From the NCBI GenBank assembly GCA_963837815.1, contig CAWIOS010000016.1:1-64000 (forward strand): DNA of 64,000 nucleotides, given 5' to 3'. The notes under the pieces are model-generated. The model ran no database searches. It worked only from the letters and a program-made list of their open reading frames with translations, and had not been told where the DNA came from. The stretch comes from Fen-1273 sp963837815 (GTDB lineage: Bacteria > Bacteroidota > Ignavibacteria > UBA10030 > UBA6906). Shown here in pieces: positions 15,878 through 25,360 of this stretch (position 1 is its first letter; each line of letters starts with the position of its first letter). Position numbers and translations under genes: made by a program.

Positions 15878-17770
15878 TCAGTGTAGGAGCAGAAGTTTCT
15901 TCGTTTCCACAAACGTCCCTGCCTGTAATCTGTAGAAGTACACACCACTCGCGAGATTGGATCCATCGACTTTCACCTCATAAGACCCAGCTTCCTGTTG
16001 TGCTTGAACCAGCGTGGCAACCTGTTGCCCGAGCGTGTTGTACACGGAGAGCAGAACCTGTGACTTGTGAGGTAGTGCATAACGGATCGTCGTCGACGGA
16101 TTGAAGGGATTAGGATAGTTCTGTGACAGGTTGAAACCGTCTGCCGCTCCCGAACACTCCTGGACTCCTGTCATCGTTCCACCGAGAGCGACATATCTCG
16201 CAATGACCTTCTGATAATCAGCTGCTGAGCTATAGTTCGCGAACTTTACGTCATCCCAGATGAGAGAACCGATCGGAAGATTGTCGATTGTCGATGTATG
16301 GGCCGACTGACTGAAGTTCTCAGTCAGATCCGTGAATTTCGTGATTCCCGCATTTGATCCCGCATTTTCGGTTTTCACCCCGTTTACGATGCCGGGTATG
16401 GTCGTCGGGTCATAGTCGCCAAAGATGTACGCGCTATGCGTTATATCATTGGCTGTTGCAGGATAATGCTGATCTCCCCACTGGAATGAATCCCATTTTG
16501 CCATCTGATCCGCCACAGTCGCATCTTTGATAGCGGGTGTGGCAGTCTGAGGATCCGCCATGATGGTATTGTCCTCGATCATACCATGAGGATATGCCGC
16601 GAAGAGTGCCCGCGTACGCTTGTTCATCCACTCCCCCGGCACGTTGTGCACAACCCATGGTCCCCTCCCCCAACCAAACCAGTTCAAATACGACACCGGG
16701 TACGGGCCGACCGTATTGTACGCATTGTTCTCATTCAGGTAATACCTGTTCAACAAGGTGTCATTGTAGGTTACGTTGTTCGAAATAAACACCCTCATTC
16801 TCTCAAGGCCCACATCTGCGGTATACTGAGTTGAATCAGCTGTCGCATAATACTGGGGCTGTACCAGGACCCTGGAGCCGGGTGAGTTCGTCGTGTCGAT
16901 GTCTATCGTGCTCTGAAATTCTCTTCTATCGGTATCCTCGTTGTACACGATATTGGTATCTTCCCCCGCCCAGTTGTGATTGATGAAGATATTGTTGGTG
17001 ACGATGAACGTAATGTAATTCGGAGACTGGAGCCAGTTCTTCTTGTTATTGACAATCGTATTGTGATTGAGGTAGGCAAACCTTGTCAGGGAATTCTGCA
17101 TAAGGAATGTAAGACCGCTGCCTGTCGTTGTGACGTTCTCCACCCACAGTGTATCGACCGGGTTCTTGCACATATACACCCTGGATCCCCACCACTGGCC
17201 CGGGTGGAACATGTTGCGGAAATAGGAGTTCGTGATAAAGAACTTCGCACCGCTCGCCCATCCGTTGCACTCAAAGAGGTCTATGTTGGCAAATTCGAAC
17301 AGGCAGCTGTCGATTGTCAATGTCTGAGGGAGGTTTGGACCACCCGGTGCGGCTGGTCCGGTCGTCATGAACCAGTTTTCGTTGTTCTGCGTCCCGTCCA
17401 GCTGCATGGCCTGGTAGTGGAGGTTCACCAGTCTTATGCTCCCCTGGACTGTGTTCTGTCCGATGGGTTTCCCCGGGGCAGGCGACATGACGATGATCGG
17501 CTTTCTCCCTCCGGATTCTCCCACGATCGTCATCGTGCCTGTCGGGTTCATGACACTGATCGGCGCATTTTGAACATAGAGTTGATCTTTCTGCAGAACG
17601 TACACCCTGTTGGGATTATTCCTCCCATTGCTGGAAACGTCACCATTGATCGTTGTCTCAAGTATTCCATCAGCACTGTTGACGATAACCGTGGTATCCC
17701 CCGGCGCACCGAATGAACGAACTGCAGCTAGGAAACATGTCACCGCACCGAGCAACAATCTCATTGCCAT
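15878..17770 (-). CDS. Secreted right-handed beta-helix protein with T9SS sorting domain
   Basis: 630 residues from ATG at 17770 (MAMRLLLGAVTCFLAAVRSF signal peptide). The centre has repeated short strands rich in N and turns (FFITNSYFRN, AYLNHNTIVNNKKN, FIVTNNIFINHNWAG, IEDNTIMAD), typical of a parallel beta-helix as in polysaccharide lyases. The last 85 residues are a type IX secretion sorting domain (NLSQNYPNPFNPSTTIRYAL ... SGVYFYRLQAG ... KKLLLLH). It is probably displayed on the cell surface. The catalytic residues of any lyase family were not recognised. A terminator follows. Confidence 0.85.
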   Translation of the reverse strand: MAMRLLLGAVTCFLAAVRSFGAPGDTTVIVNSADGILETTINGDVSSNGRNNPNRVYVLQKDQLYVQNAPISVMNPTGTMTIVGESGGRKPIIVMSPAPGKPIGQNTVQGSIRLVNLHYQAMQLDGTQNNENWFMTTGPAAPGGPNLPQTLTIDSCLFEFANIDLFECNGWASGAKFFITNSYFRNMFHPGQWWGSRVYMCKNPVDTLWVENVTTTGSGLTFLMQNSLTRFAYLNHNTIVNNKKNWLQSPNYITFIVTNNIFINHNWAGEDTNIVYNEDTDRREFQSTIDIDTTNSPGSRVLVQPQYYATADSTQYTADVGLERMRVFISNNVTYNDTLLNRYYLNENNAYNTVGPYPVSYLNWFGWGRGPWVVHNVPGEWMNKRTRALFAAYPHGMIEDNTIMADPQTATPAIKDATVADQMAKWDSFQWGDQHYPATANDITHSAYIFGDYDPTTIPGIVNGVKTENAGSNAGITKFTDLTENFSQSAHTSTIDNLPIGSLIWDDVKFANYSSAADYQKVIARYVALGGTMTGVQECSGAADGFNLSQNYPNPFNPSTTIRYALPHKSQVLLSVYNTLGQQVATLVQAQQEAGSYEVKVDGSNLASGVYFYRLQAGTFVETKKLLLLH

Positions 17771-17862
17771 TGTTTTTCCCGGGATTAGGACAGAACGATT
17801 CAAGAACAAGGAAGCCCAGCCGACCACGACCGAGCTCCTGAAATCATTGCCCGCCCTCCGTA

Positions 17863-19923
17863 CTACTTCATGAGCAACATCTTTCTCGAGGCGACGGAAT
17901 TCGCGCCGGCCCTCAGACGATAGAAATAGACGCCGCTTCCGACGGAGGACCCTCGATCATCCCTGCCATCCCACTGAGCAGTGTGCTGACCCGCGGCGAC
18001 GTTCCCGCTGAGCAGCGTGCGGACAAGTCTCCCTGTGACATCGTAAATCTCCAGCATGGCCGGCCCGCTCTGTGAAACGGAGAAACCGATGGTGGTCGAA
18101 GGATTGAACGGGTTCGGGTAGTTCTGATGGAGGGCGAATGTTGTCGGAGTTCCCGGTCCTTCGTTTGCCGAGGTCAGAGGCGAATGCTGCAATTTCACCA
18201 GCTCGATGCCGTTGCCTGTACCGAGATTGCGCGAGTATTGCTTGTCGGAGGCATTGTTCCAGTGTTCGTGCACTCCCAGGCTCTGAAGGCGCACACTGTC
18301 GCCCGAAGGAGCGTAGTATGTTCCCGAAGGGGGATTATTCGCCTGAGCGGCTTCATGGAGGTAGTTGTCGGCCGCTCCATTGGTCTGGGTATAGTTCGGA
18401 TTGACCGCCTGTTCTGTACGAAGGAAATCGAGACACACCGATTCGATTGCAACGTTGTCCTGAGACAGAAAGAGGCTTGATGTCCAATTGTTATCGAATG
18501 GCGCGGATAGCCATTTGCTTGTCGAGGCAATCGGTTCGCCATGCTCATCCGGGACTGCATACAGTGCATCGACAATAAAAAGCATCGTTTTGCCACCAAG
18601 GTCCTTATGTCCCATAAGATCAACCAGTGCATTGTATGATCCCAGCGGTCTCGCCGTGAAGATCAATTCGGGGCTCCATTCAGCATCATGAACCACAACA
18701 TAGGCATGTACGCCGGCCGCGTGAGGAGCCCACACATACGGTTGACCATTATCATCATCGACGCTCAGGCTGCCAAAATGATTCTTGGCGCAGCAGGTGA
18801 TACCAGCGTAACTGTGTCCTTTGAGATTGGCGAGATTGATGAGATATGCAGCCTTTGTGACGACGGTCGGCAGATACGTCGGATTTCCCCCTTTTGCGGA
18901 GACGGAGGAGTCCTTCTCCAGGATCAGGTTCTCTGACCAGTGGACGCGGGTTGTTGTGTCGCGTACGTATTGCTCCCGGCCGTTCATCTGCGTCCAGCCC
19001 ACAAAGTGTACGTTCGGGAATGCCGCCTTGCATTTGGTGTATATCGGGTCAGGGACGAACCGGATCATATCGTAGAATGTGATATTACTGTCAGGGACTC
19101 CCGCATTGTTCACCAGTTGATTTAGCAGGCTGAATACAGCCTGTGGCGACGCTAACGAAATATTCCCAGGATTGTAGTCACCCGTGGAGTTGTTGAGATT
19201 AATCTTTACCGCAATTTTCTCACCGGCAGAATATCCGACGGTTCCCTTGCCATGCTGTTTGTTGAAATACGTGAACAAAGCATTCCACGATGCGCCGTCG
19301 GTCGACTGGCCGGTCAGCGTCCGAAGGGAGCGGGAGAGCATGGAATCGACAACAGTTTGAATGGTATTCGTCTCGCTCCACCAGTAGTTTGAAGATCCGT
19401 TCCACCGTGCGGCCGTGGAATCCCACATCCACACAACCCGGCCCGGGAATATGCCCCTGGCCACCCCCATAGGAGTATTCGGTGAATCACTCGGAACGAA
19501 AAGTGAATCCGTGCCTGTGATTGCTGCATGCGACGCGGAATCCGGCTTGAGGACGGTGAACATCCCGACAGCAACGCCGCAGAGCACGAAGGCCGCGGCA
19601 AACATGGATTTGTTCTTCCGAAAGAGATGAGCGGCTCTCTTGAGGGAGAAAAGGGCAATCACCATTCCGGCAATGTAGGCAACGAATCCGCCGGCGATCG
19701 GCGCGGCCACTTTCATGCAGGGATACTCCGCCCGGCTTGGTTTGGGGATAACCCGGATGAGCATCCAGACGAGGCATGCCAGCCCCATCAATGGAAACAG
19801 GAATCGCGCAAACCTGTTGCTCTTTGAATCCCTATGAACGACTTTTGACGTCCATGAATGGCAGCAATCGGAAGAGATATGTGACTCTCTCTGCCGGCCT
19901 TCTCCTGGTAATGTAAATCGCAT
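17863..19923 (-). CDS. Secreted DUF362 protein with T9SS sorting domain
   Basis: 686 residues. The N-terminal region has membrane helices (FLFPLMGLACLVWMLI, APIAGGFVAYIAGMVIALF, MFAAAFVLCGVAVGMF). The DUF362 core follows: VGYSAGEKIAVKINLNN, NITFYDMIRF, YLINLANLKGHSYAGITCCA and KNHFGSL. The end is a sorting domain (ALHQNYPNPFNPSTTIGFSV ... SGVYFYRLRAG ... RKMLLMK). DUF362 proteins often carry or sit beside Fe-S domains; here no Cys cluster is seen. Several membrane helices in front of a type IX cargo domain is odd, and the true start could be further in. Confidence 0.8.
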   Translation of the reverse strand: MRFTLPGEGRQRESHISSDCCHSWTSKVVHRDSKSNRFARFLFPLMGLACLVWMLIRVIPKPSRAEYPCMKVAAPIAGGFVAYIAGMVIALFSLKRAAHLFRKNKSMFAAAFVLCGVAVGMFTVLKPDSASHAAITGTDSLFVPSDSPNTPMGVARGIFPGRVVWMWDSTAARWNGSSNYWWSETNTIQTVVDSMLSRSLRTLTGQSTDGASWNALFTYFNKQHGKGTVGYSAGEKIAVKINLNNSTGDYNPGNISLASPQAVFSLLNQLVNNAGVPDSNITFYDMIRFVPDPIYTKCKAAFPNVHFVGWTQMNGREQYVRDTTTRVHWSENLILEKDSSVSAKGGNPTYLPTVVTKAAYLINLANLKGHSYAGITCCAKNHFGSLSVDDDNGQPYVWAPHAAGVHAYVVVHDAEWSPELIFTARPLGSYNALVDLMGHKDLGGKTMLFIVDALYAVPDEHGEPIASTSKWLSAPFDNNWTSSLFLSQDNVAIESVCLDFLRTEQAVNPNYTQTNGAADNYLHEAAQANNPPSGTYYAPSGDSVRLQSLGVHEHWNNASDKQYSRNLGTGNGIELVKLQHSPLTSANEGPGTPTTFALHQNYPNPFNPSTTIGFSVSQSGPAMLEIYDVTGRLVRTLLSGNVAAGQHTAQWDGRDDRGSSVGSGVYFYRLRAGANSVASRKMLLMK

Positions 19924-19962
19924 TGTCTCCTCCTCCGGATCCTGTACTCCGCCTCACGAAAC

Positions 19963-19999
19963 AAAAAAGGTCCCCTCCATCAAGCTGATGAAGGGGACC
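19963..19999 (-). terminator. Strong terminator upstream of the DUF362 gene
   Basis: GGTCCCCTTCATC / GATGGAGGGGACC stem followed by TTTTTT on the minus strand. It would stop a transcript coming from positions above 20,020, where no intact minus-strand gene is seen now. Confidence 0.75.
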
Positions 20000-20040
20000 A
20001 GTGAAAGAACACACTGTTAGCATAGCAAAAGGGAACGAGA

Positions 20041-20250
20041 AAAGCGAATCGCAAAACCCGTTCCGGGTCCAGTCATGTTCTTGCGTTCGCGATCATCGCC
20101 ACTGTCTCGTTCTACATCGCCGCCGCAAATATCAACCTAACAATCATGGCAACCTTGATAAATGTGGTTTTCAATTTCTATCCCGCAATGCTTCAGCGTT
20201 ATCATCGCTCAACACTGCAAATCATGATGGCACAAGCACACCGGACGTAA
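20041..20250 (+). pseudogene. C-terminal fragment of a polytopic membrane protein
   Basis: LAFAIIATVSFYIAAANINL and NVVFNFYPAMLQRYHRSTLQ followed by TAA at 20248-20250. The INVVFNFYP-x-MLQRYxR ending resembles the CrtO-type glycosyl-diaponeurosporenoate acyltransferase family. No start or N-terminal part is present, so it is a relic. Confidence 0.5.
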
Positions 20251-20483
20251 GAAGGGGCCAACAACGGCAACGTAACGACTTCAGGAAGCAGATAGTCAAG
20301 AAAACAGAGTCCTCCCGTTGCGAGGCAATCACCGATCCATACCAGGCCGAGGCATTGACGTCTGGACGGCAGGAGCCGCAGGTAAACTGCATCGGCTATT
20401 CGATCCCGAGTCACACCTTCTCACATGACGATGTGGTTTTGCATCTCAGATTCTGTTTGTCTATGGTAATCCAGAGCCCAATC
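20251..20483. other. No gene recognised
   Basis: Between the membrane-protein relic and att-like repeat B. Frames are short or lack starts on both strands. Confidence 0.3.
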
Positions 20484-20630
20484 AGCTGGTATCCAGATTG
20501 GTATCTAAATTCATTTCTGGATACCACGGCATCCAACAAAGTGCCCAATCCATTTCAAATTCACAACAAAGGAGGGATCGCCACGATTTCGTAAACCGCA
20601 GGTCGTGGGTTCAAATCCCACCTTCAGCTC
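20484..20630 (+). repeat. 147-bp direct repeat, copy B, ending in tRNA-Thr(CGU) 3' fragment (att-like)
   Basis: Partner of the copy at 11736-11882, with identical length and identical last 61 bases. Its tRNA part is 20588-20629. The left part keeps TGGTATCCA, a variant TGGTATCTA and the inverse TGGATACCA. The two copies bound an 8,748-bp unit. The sequence diverges from copy A right after CAGCTC. Confidence 0.85.
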
Positions 20631-20699
20631 AGAAAACGCCATTCCCAGTTACCGTCTGCACTAAACTCTGCGCTCTAATATGCAATCAGCCTCCTGTGA

Positions 20700-22805
20700 C
20701 TATCTCACGAGCACCATTTTCCTGACTTGCCGGCTCGACGCCCCCGACTCACCTGTCGCATCCATCCTGTAATAGTATATGCCGCTCGCGGCCCTCGTGC
20801 CCGTTTCATCCGTCCCATCCCAGATCGCAGAATAGGGGGTCAACACGGAGGGGGGGAGGAATCCGTCGATGAGCGTCTTCACCGGTCTGCCGAGCATGTC
20901 GTACACGCGCAGCGTCACATGTGATCGCTGCGATATCTGAAAATCAATCCGCGTACCGGGGTTGAACGGATTGGGATAATTGTTTGACAGTGTGAAAGCC
21001 TGCGCAACGCCGGAAGTGGTCGAGACCCTGACAACGTTCGAGTTGCTGCTCGTCCCTCCCGTGCTTATTGCCCGGACGCGGTAATAGTACAGCATATCGG
21101 GTGTCAGCCCGGTAACGGGAAGGTTCGTGACGCCCAAATCGACGATATGATTGTTGTATCCGGCCGCAATTGAGGCAAATCCGAAGTCGGTTGCCACATC
21201 GAGCGCATAGCCTGTGGCGCCGCTTACCATCTCCCAGTTCGCGGTGAAACCGGTAGCCGATGAGTCGGTTGCCGCGATCGCCCTCGGGGGAGGAGGTTGA
21301 GACCCCCCGCTCAGGTACTGTATTGCTGCCATCGCGTCGACGATCCCCCAGCCGTAGAAGTTGTCGGGCCGGGCGGACTGGTCGTAGCCGGGGTACGCGG
21401 TCGTCTTTATCGCGCTGATGATCTGCATCGCGGTCGCTTCCGGGTGGGCCCGGAGGACGAGCGCCGCCACACCCGCGGTCAGCGGGCATGAGAACGACGT
21501 CCCCTGGATTCCCCCGTACGTGTATCCTGTGGTGTCTGTGGGATCGGCGGCTTGTATGTCCGTTCCGGTGGCCATCACGTCCGGTTTGACGCGCCCGTCC
21601 GAGGTTGGTCCGTACGAACTGAAGTCTGCACGCACGCCAAACGGCGTTACCGCCCCCGCACTGAGTATGCTGTCGGCATCTGCAGGTGCGATCAATGTGT
21701 TCGGCGATCCGGCCCGGGACTGTCCGTCGTTCCCTGCGGAGTTCACGACGATTACCCCTTTGCGCGCCGCCATGACAGCCGCCCGGCTGATCACAGAAGT
21801 CCTTCCATTCATGTCCTGCCAGGTCAGGTCCGTATATCCCGGGTCGAAGTCAAGATAGCCGAGCGACGTACTTGTTACCTGAACACCAAGGCTCTCCGCC
21901 CATTCGATAGCGGCGGCCCAGCTGTCCTCTGAGATGGGGGTCTCGTTGCTGTCGTTCTCCGTTCTGGCCAGAATGAAAGATGCTCCGTATGCCGGACCGA
22001 TGATCCGTCCCGGCTTGTATCCTGCCAGCGTCGAGAGGGTGTACACGCCGTGTCCGCCGAACGACGGGTCCGGATCGTTCGGGATGACACTCGTCTTGTG
22101 GTCAACAAAATCGTGCTGGGCGATGATCCGCGGGCGGAGAAGATCGAACGCCTCGTGGCTAAGCAGCCGGAAGCCGTTATCGAAAACACCGATGATTATC
22201 CCCTGTGCCGAGTTCCCGGTCGCGTGCACGGCGGGTATATTCTCCAGGCTGACTTGAGCGAGCGATGGACCGTAATCAAGCGCTCCCGTGTCATCCGGTT
22301 TCTGCAGGGGTCTGAGGGGGTGGGCCGTCGAGGTTGTTTCGGTCCCTCGAACACGCCTGTACTTCTGAAGGATCTCGATTTCCCTTACAAACGGAAGGGC
22401 GTCAAGAAGGGAGATCTGCGCGGGTGTCGCCTCGAGGCTGACGCCATTGAGCCACTTCGAGATCTGGCGTACGCGCGAGACAAGGGGGGTGACTTCCGCG
22501 ATGTACTGCGCGGACACAGGGATGTCCGTTTCGTCCACAAGCCTGTCAGCGGGAAGTACGCGAGCCCTCCGCTGGAGAGCGCGGGCCGAGATGAGGTCGA
22601 GCGGGATTCCGGCACCTGCGGCTCCGGTTCTCCCCTTGTCCGTGAAGAACACCCAGACGGCGATCTGATCGCCGGGGCCGGCTGAACGGAGAGCCTTTTC
22701 CAGCCGGCCGGTTGTCCTGTTGCCCCCAAATCCCTGCGCGAACCAGAGGGCCAGCACGCATGAGGCGGCCGTAAAGATCTTCAATGTGCAACCGGATTTG
22801 AGCAT
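20700..22805 (-). CDS. Subtilisin-like (S8) protease, secreted, with Fn3 and T9SS sorting domains
   Basis: 701 residues: signal peptide (residues 8-24), an I9-like prodomain to about 150, then an S8 domain with the triad Asp209 (GVFDNGFR), His252 (GGHGVYTLS) and Ser437 (GTSFSCP) and oxyanion Asn359 (NSAGNDG). A fibronectin type III-like domain follows (residues about 510-600; FTANWEMVSGATGYALDVAT). The C-terminus is a type IX sorting domain (LSNNYPNPFNPGTRIDFQIS ... SGIYYYRMDATG ... RKMVLVR). All catalytic residues are intact, so an active extracellular protease is likely. A short inverted repeat (GTTCCT-N6-AGGAAC, 22832-22849) lies upstream of its start. Confidence 0.93.
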   Translation of the reverse strand: MLKSGCTLKIFTAASCVLALWFAQGFGGNRTTGRLEKALRSAGPGDQIAVWVFFTDKGRTGAAGAGIPLDLISARALQRRARVLPADRLVDETDIPVSAQYIAEVTPLVSRVRQISKWLNGVSLEATPAQISLLDALPFVREIEILQKYRRVRGTETTSTAHPLRPLQKPDDTGALDYGPSLAQVSLENIPAVHATGNSAQGIIIGVFDNGFRLLSHEAFDLLRPRIIAQHDFVDHKTSVIPNDPDPSFGGHGVYTLSTLAGYKPGRIIGPAYGASFILARTENDSNETPISEDSWAAAIEWAESLGVQVTSTSLGYLDFDPGYTDLTWQDMNGRTSVISRAAVMAARKGVIVVNSAGNDGQSRAGSPNTLIAPADADSILSAGAVTPFGVRADFSSYGPTSDGRVKPDVMATGTDIQAADPTDTTGYTYGGIQGTSFSCPLTAGVAALVLRAHPEATAMQIISAIKTTAYPGYDQSARPDNFYGWGIVDAMAAIQYLSGGSQPPPPRAIAATDSSATGFTANWEMVSGATGYALDVATDFGFASIAAGYNNHIVDLGVTNLPVTGLTPDMLYYYRVRAISTGGTSSNSNVVRVSTTSGVAQAFTLSNNYPNPFNPGTRIDFQISQRSHVTLRVYDMLGRPVKTLIDGFLPPSVLTPYSAIWDGTDETGTRAASGIYYYRMDATGESGASSRQVRKMVLVR

Positions 22806-22925
22806 GATCCCTTAGCGCCCTTGCAGAGGGCCGCTTGTTCCTAACATAAGGAACGACCATTCCTGAGTCAACATGGAAAACTTGGAGGCAAGCAAGAGAG
22901 GTCTTCAAAAAGGAACTGCGTTAAA

Positions 22926-23026
22926 GTCGGTCAAGCAAAACGCCTCAAAGAGATCGAGCTGGAAAACACCCGGCTGCGTAAAGTCATCGCTGATCTGACC
23001 ATCGAGAAAGCCATTCTCAAGGAGCA
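22926..23026 (+). pseudogene. IS3-family transposase OrfA fragment
   Basis: Encodes QAKRLKEIELENTRLRKVIA then DLTIEKAILKE, the leucine-zipper end of an IS3 OrfA. The helix-turn-helix part and OrfB are absent, and no terminal repeats were found. Remnant of an insertion sequence. Confidence 0.75.
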
Positions 23027-23071
23027 TTATCAGCCGCTCTCGCATGTCGTTTCAGGCTCAAGCCTCTTCAT

Positions 23072-23400
23072 TCATCTTCTCAGTATGGCTATTTTACCCT
23101 TCACAGTCCGATTACCCAGCCCAAGCACGAAGACATATATTCCGGAATTAACGACGTTGCCGCTTGAAGTCCTGCCATCCCAGGCGAAGACCTGTTGGCC
23201 TAACCGGGAAGTTAATTGCTGGTGAGACCTGTACACCAGATCCATGCCACTCGAATAGATCGTCAAGTCCCCTTCGGCCGCATTTGCTGGTATATAGACT
23301 GCACTTTGCTGGTTCAGGAGAAATGGGTTTGGATAGGCAGGCCATTCTGGAAAGACAACACCAAAGGAGGCCGGGAATAGAGGCCTGTTTCCAGTTCGCG
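23072..23400 (-). pseudogene. Orphan C-terminal secretion-type domain
   Basis: Encodes about 100 residues: WPAYPNPFLLNQQSAVYIPA, DLTIYSSGMDLVYR, FAWDGRTSSGNVVNSGIYVF and KGKIAILRR, a FlgD-Ig/type IX C-terminal domain. The passenger protein is missing; upstream the frame continues only as non-homologous sequence. Confidence 0.65.
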
Positions 23401-23488
23401 TGTTTGCTAATTCAGCCATGCTGGAGTACATTACCGCACCAAGAATTCTGCAGTGTGCATCCTTTCCTGTCGAGGAGAAACTCCAATC

Positions 23489-23620
23489 GTTTCCCTCATC
23501 GGTCTGACCGTATCTCACTACAAAATCCTCGAGAAGCTTGGCGAGGGCGGAATGGGCGTCGTCTACAAAGCCAAAGACCTGACATTCGACCGAGCTGTTG
23601 CCCTGAAACCTGCCATCTCC
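23489..23620 (+). pseudogene. N-terminal fragment of a serine/threonine protein kinase
   Basis: TVSHYKILEKLGEGGMGVVY and KAKDLTFDRAVALK show the Gly-rich loop and the ATP-binding Lys of a PknB-type kinase. The frame then ends (AISRIAIKWQ) without the rest of the kinase. It lies antisense over the region upstream of the secretion-domain remnant. Confidence 0.7.
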
Positions 23621-23709
23621 AGGATAGCAATTAAATGGCAATAGCAATCCCTTTCGGGAACACCACATTGGAGGTTAGTCCTTGAAAAAATGTCCATCAT
23701 CCTCATGAT

Positions 23710-25071
23710 GTGCGCCCGTACATCGCAAACAAGAAGAGTCCGAAGGATATCGATGAGACGACGGATTCCTTTGACACAATTGACTGGCTGGTCAAGAACC
23801 TCCTGCACAACAACGGAAGAGTCGGCGTAAGCGGTATCTCCTACCCCGGGTTCTATTCATCGATGGCAGCGATCGATGCGCATCCTGCCGTCAAGGCGGT
23901 TTCACCGCAGGCCCCCGTCTCTTCCTGGATGCGGGGGGATGATTTCTCCCATAACGGTGCATTTCTCCTGCCGCACGCCTTTGACTTCTACATCGGATTC
24001 GGGTGGCCAAGACCGGCACCCACCGAATCGAACTGGCGTCCGTTCGCTCATGGCACGCCGGATGAATATGGGTTCTTCCTTGATATTGGCCCGGTCAAGA
24101 ATTTGAACAAACGCTTTATGAAGGACAGCGTCGAATTCTGGAATGAAATGACCACACACTGGATGTGGGACGCGTTCTGGGAAGCACGGGACGTTCTGCC
24201 CCACCTGCGCAATATCAGACCAGCAATGCTCTTTGTCGGCGGTTGGTTCGACACGGAAGACCTTTGGGGGGCGCTGAATGCCTACGCCGAAACCGAGTGA
24301 CACAACCCGCGCAGATCGACCCAGCTCGTCATGGGGCCATGGTCCCATGCCCAGTGGGGGTGGAGCGATGGAAGCGCACTCGGATCCCTTTCCTGGGGAA
24401 GCGCAAGTGCCTCCTTCTGCGGTGACAGCATCGAGTTTCCCTTCTTCCGCTATTACCTCGAAGGGAAGGGGGAACCGCGTCGATTCACAGCAGCGGTGTT
24501 CCTGACGGGGAAGAACGAATGGAGGTTTCTGGAGAGCTGGCCTCCGACGGAATGTGATTCCCTGACACTGTTCGTGCGCGAGGGAGGGGGACTCGCTCTG
24601 GAAGCGCCTGCAGAGGGCGCTGCGGTGTTTGATGAGTTCGTCAATGACCCTTCAAAGCCTGTCCCCTACACTGACGAAATATCTCATTGGTACAATCCCG
24701 CCTTCATGCTGGGGGACCAGCGATTTGCCTCACGGCGGCCGGACGTTTTGACGTATCAGTCAGATACGCTGAAGGAAGATGTTACGTTTGCCGGTCCCCT
24801 TGACGCCCGCCTTTTTGTCTCGACCACCGGCACTGATTGCGATTGGATCGTCAAGGTGATCGACGCTTTTCCTGACTATGCGCCCGACCCCGCGCCGAAT
24901 CCCCGGCAGGTCAGGCTCGGCGGATATGAAATGCTGGTCCGCGGTGACGTTCTGAGGGGGAAATTCCTTAAGATCTTCACCGCGGACGAATCCGATATCC
25001 AGAAGACAACACAGCGCCTCTACCATTCAGCCGTTTACCCGTCCTGTCTGATAGCTCATAAGCTCAGGTAG
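23710..25071 (+). pseudogene. CocE/NonD (S15) hydrolase, broken
   Basis: The S15 nucleophile box GVSGISYPGFYS, the Asp block LFVGGWFDTEDLWGA and MGPWSHAQW (His) are all present, followed by the C-terminal jelly-roll part. The first 100 or more residues are missing. TGA at 24298-24300 interrupts an otherwise continuous frame (NAYAETE-stop-HNPRRSTQLVMGPWS). After RGKFLKIFTADE the sequence jumps to IQKTTQRLYHSAVYPS, which in intact proteins lies much nearer the C-terminus, so an internal deletion is likely. Three independent defects mark this as a real pseudogene. Confidence 0.8.
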
Positions 25072-25360
25072 GAGCTACCACGAGGAAGCGGCGAAACCCG
25101 GTCTTGCCTCTAAACTACGATCGAGAGAGATTTCCGCGCCTATTGCAAGTAGCCCTGCATCTCAATACCTTTTTCCCGGCCACATTCCTTGCATGGCATC
25201 TCTTTTCCGCAGCCCTACCCCGGAAGTCTCCAGAGTTGTTGCCCGGTTCTGTCAAAACTCTGGGTTTCAAGACTGCAGGCGTTCTTCGGAAAGAAATCTG
25301 ATTGACGGACTGTCATGGATCCCCGGGCACACCCCCACCAACGTTTTCATGGAGTTATCA
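25072..25360 (+). other. Intergenic, nothing recognised
   Basis: Between the S15 relic and the DUF1080 gene. No gene, tRNA or terminator seen. Confidence 0.3.

Noticed and set aside
8857..24300. Stop-codon reassignment, because coding sense continues past TAG (8857), TGA (24298) and, elsewhere, TAA (49828)
   Set aside because: All three stop types are involved, normal genes nearby end at the same codons, and the affected loci also carry truncations.
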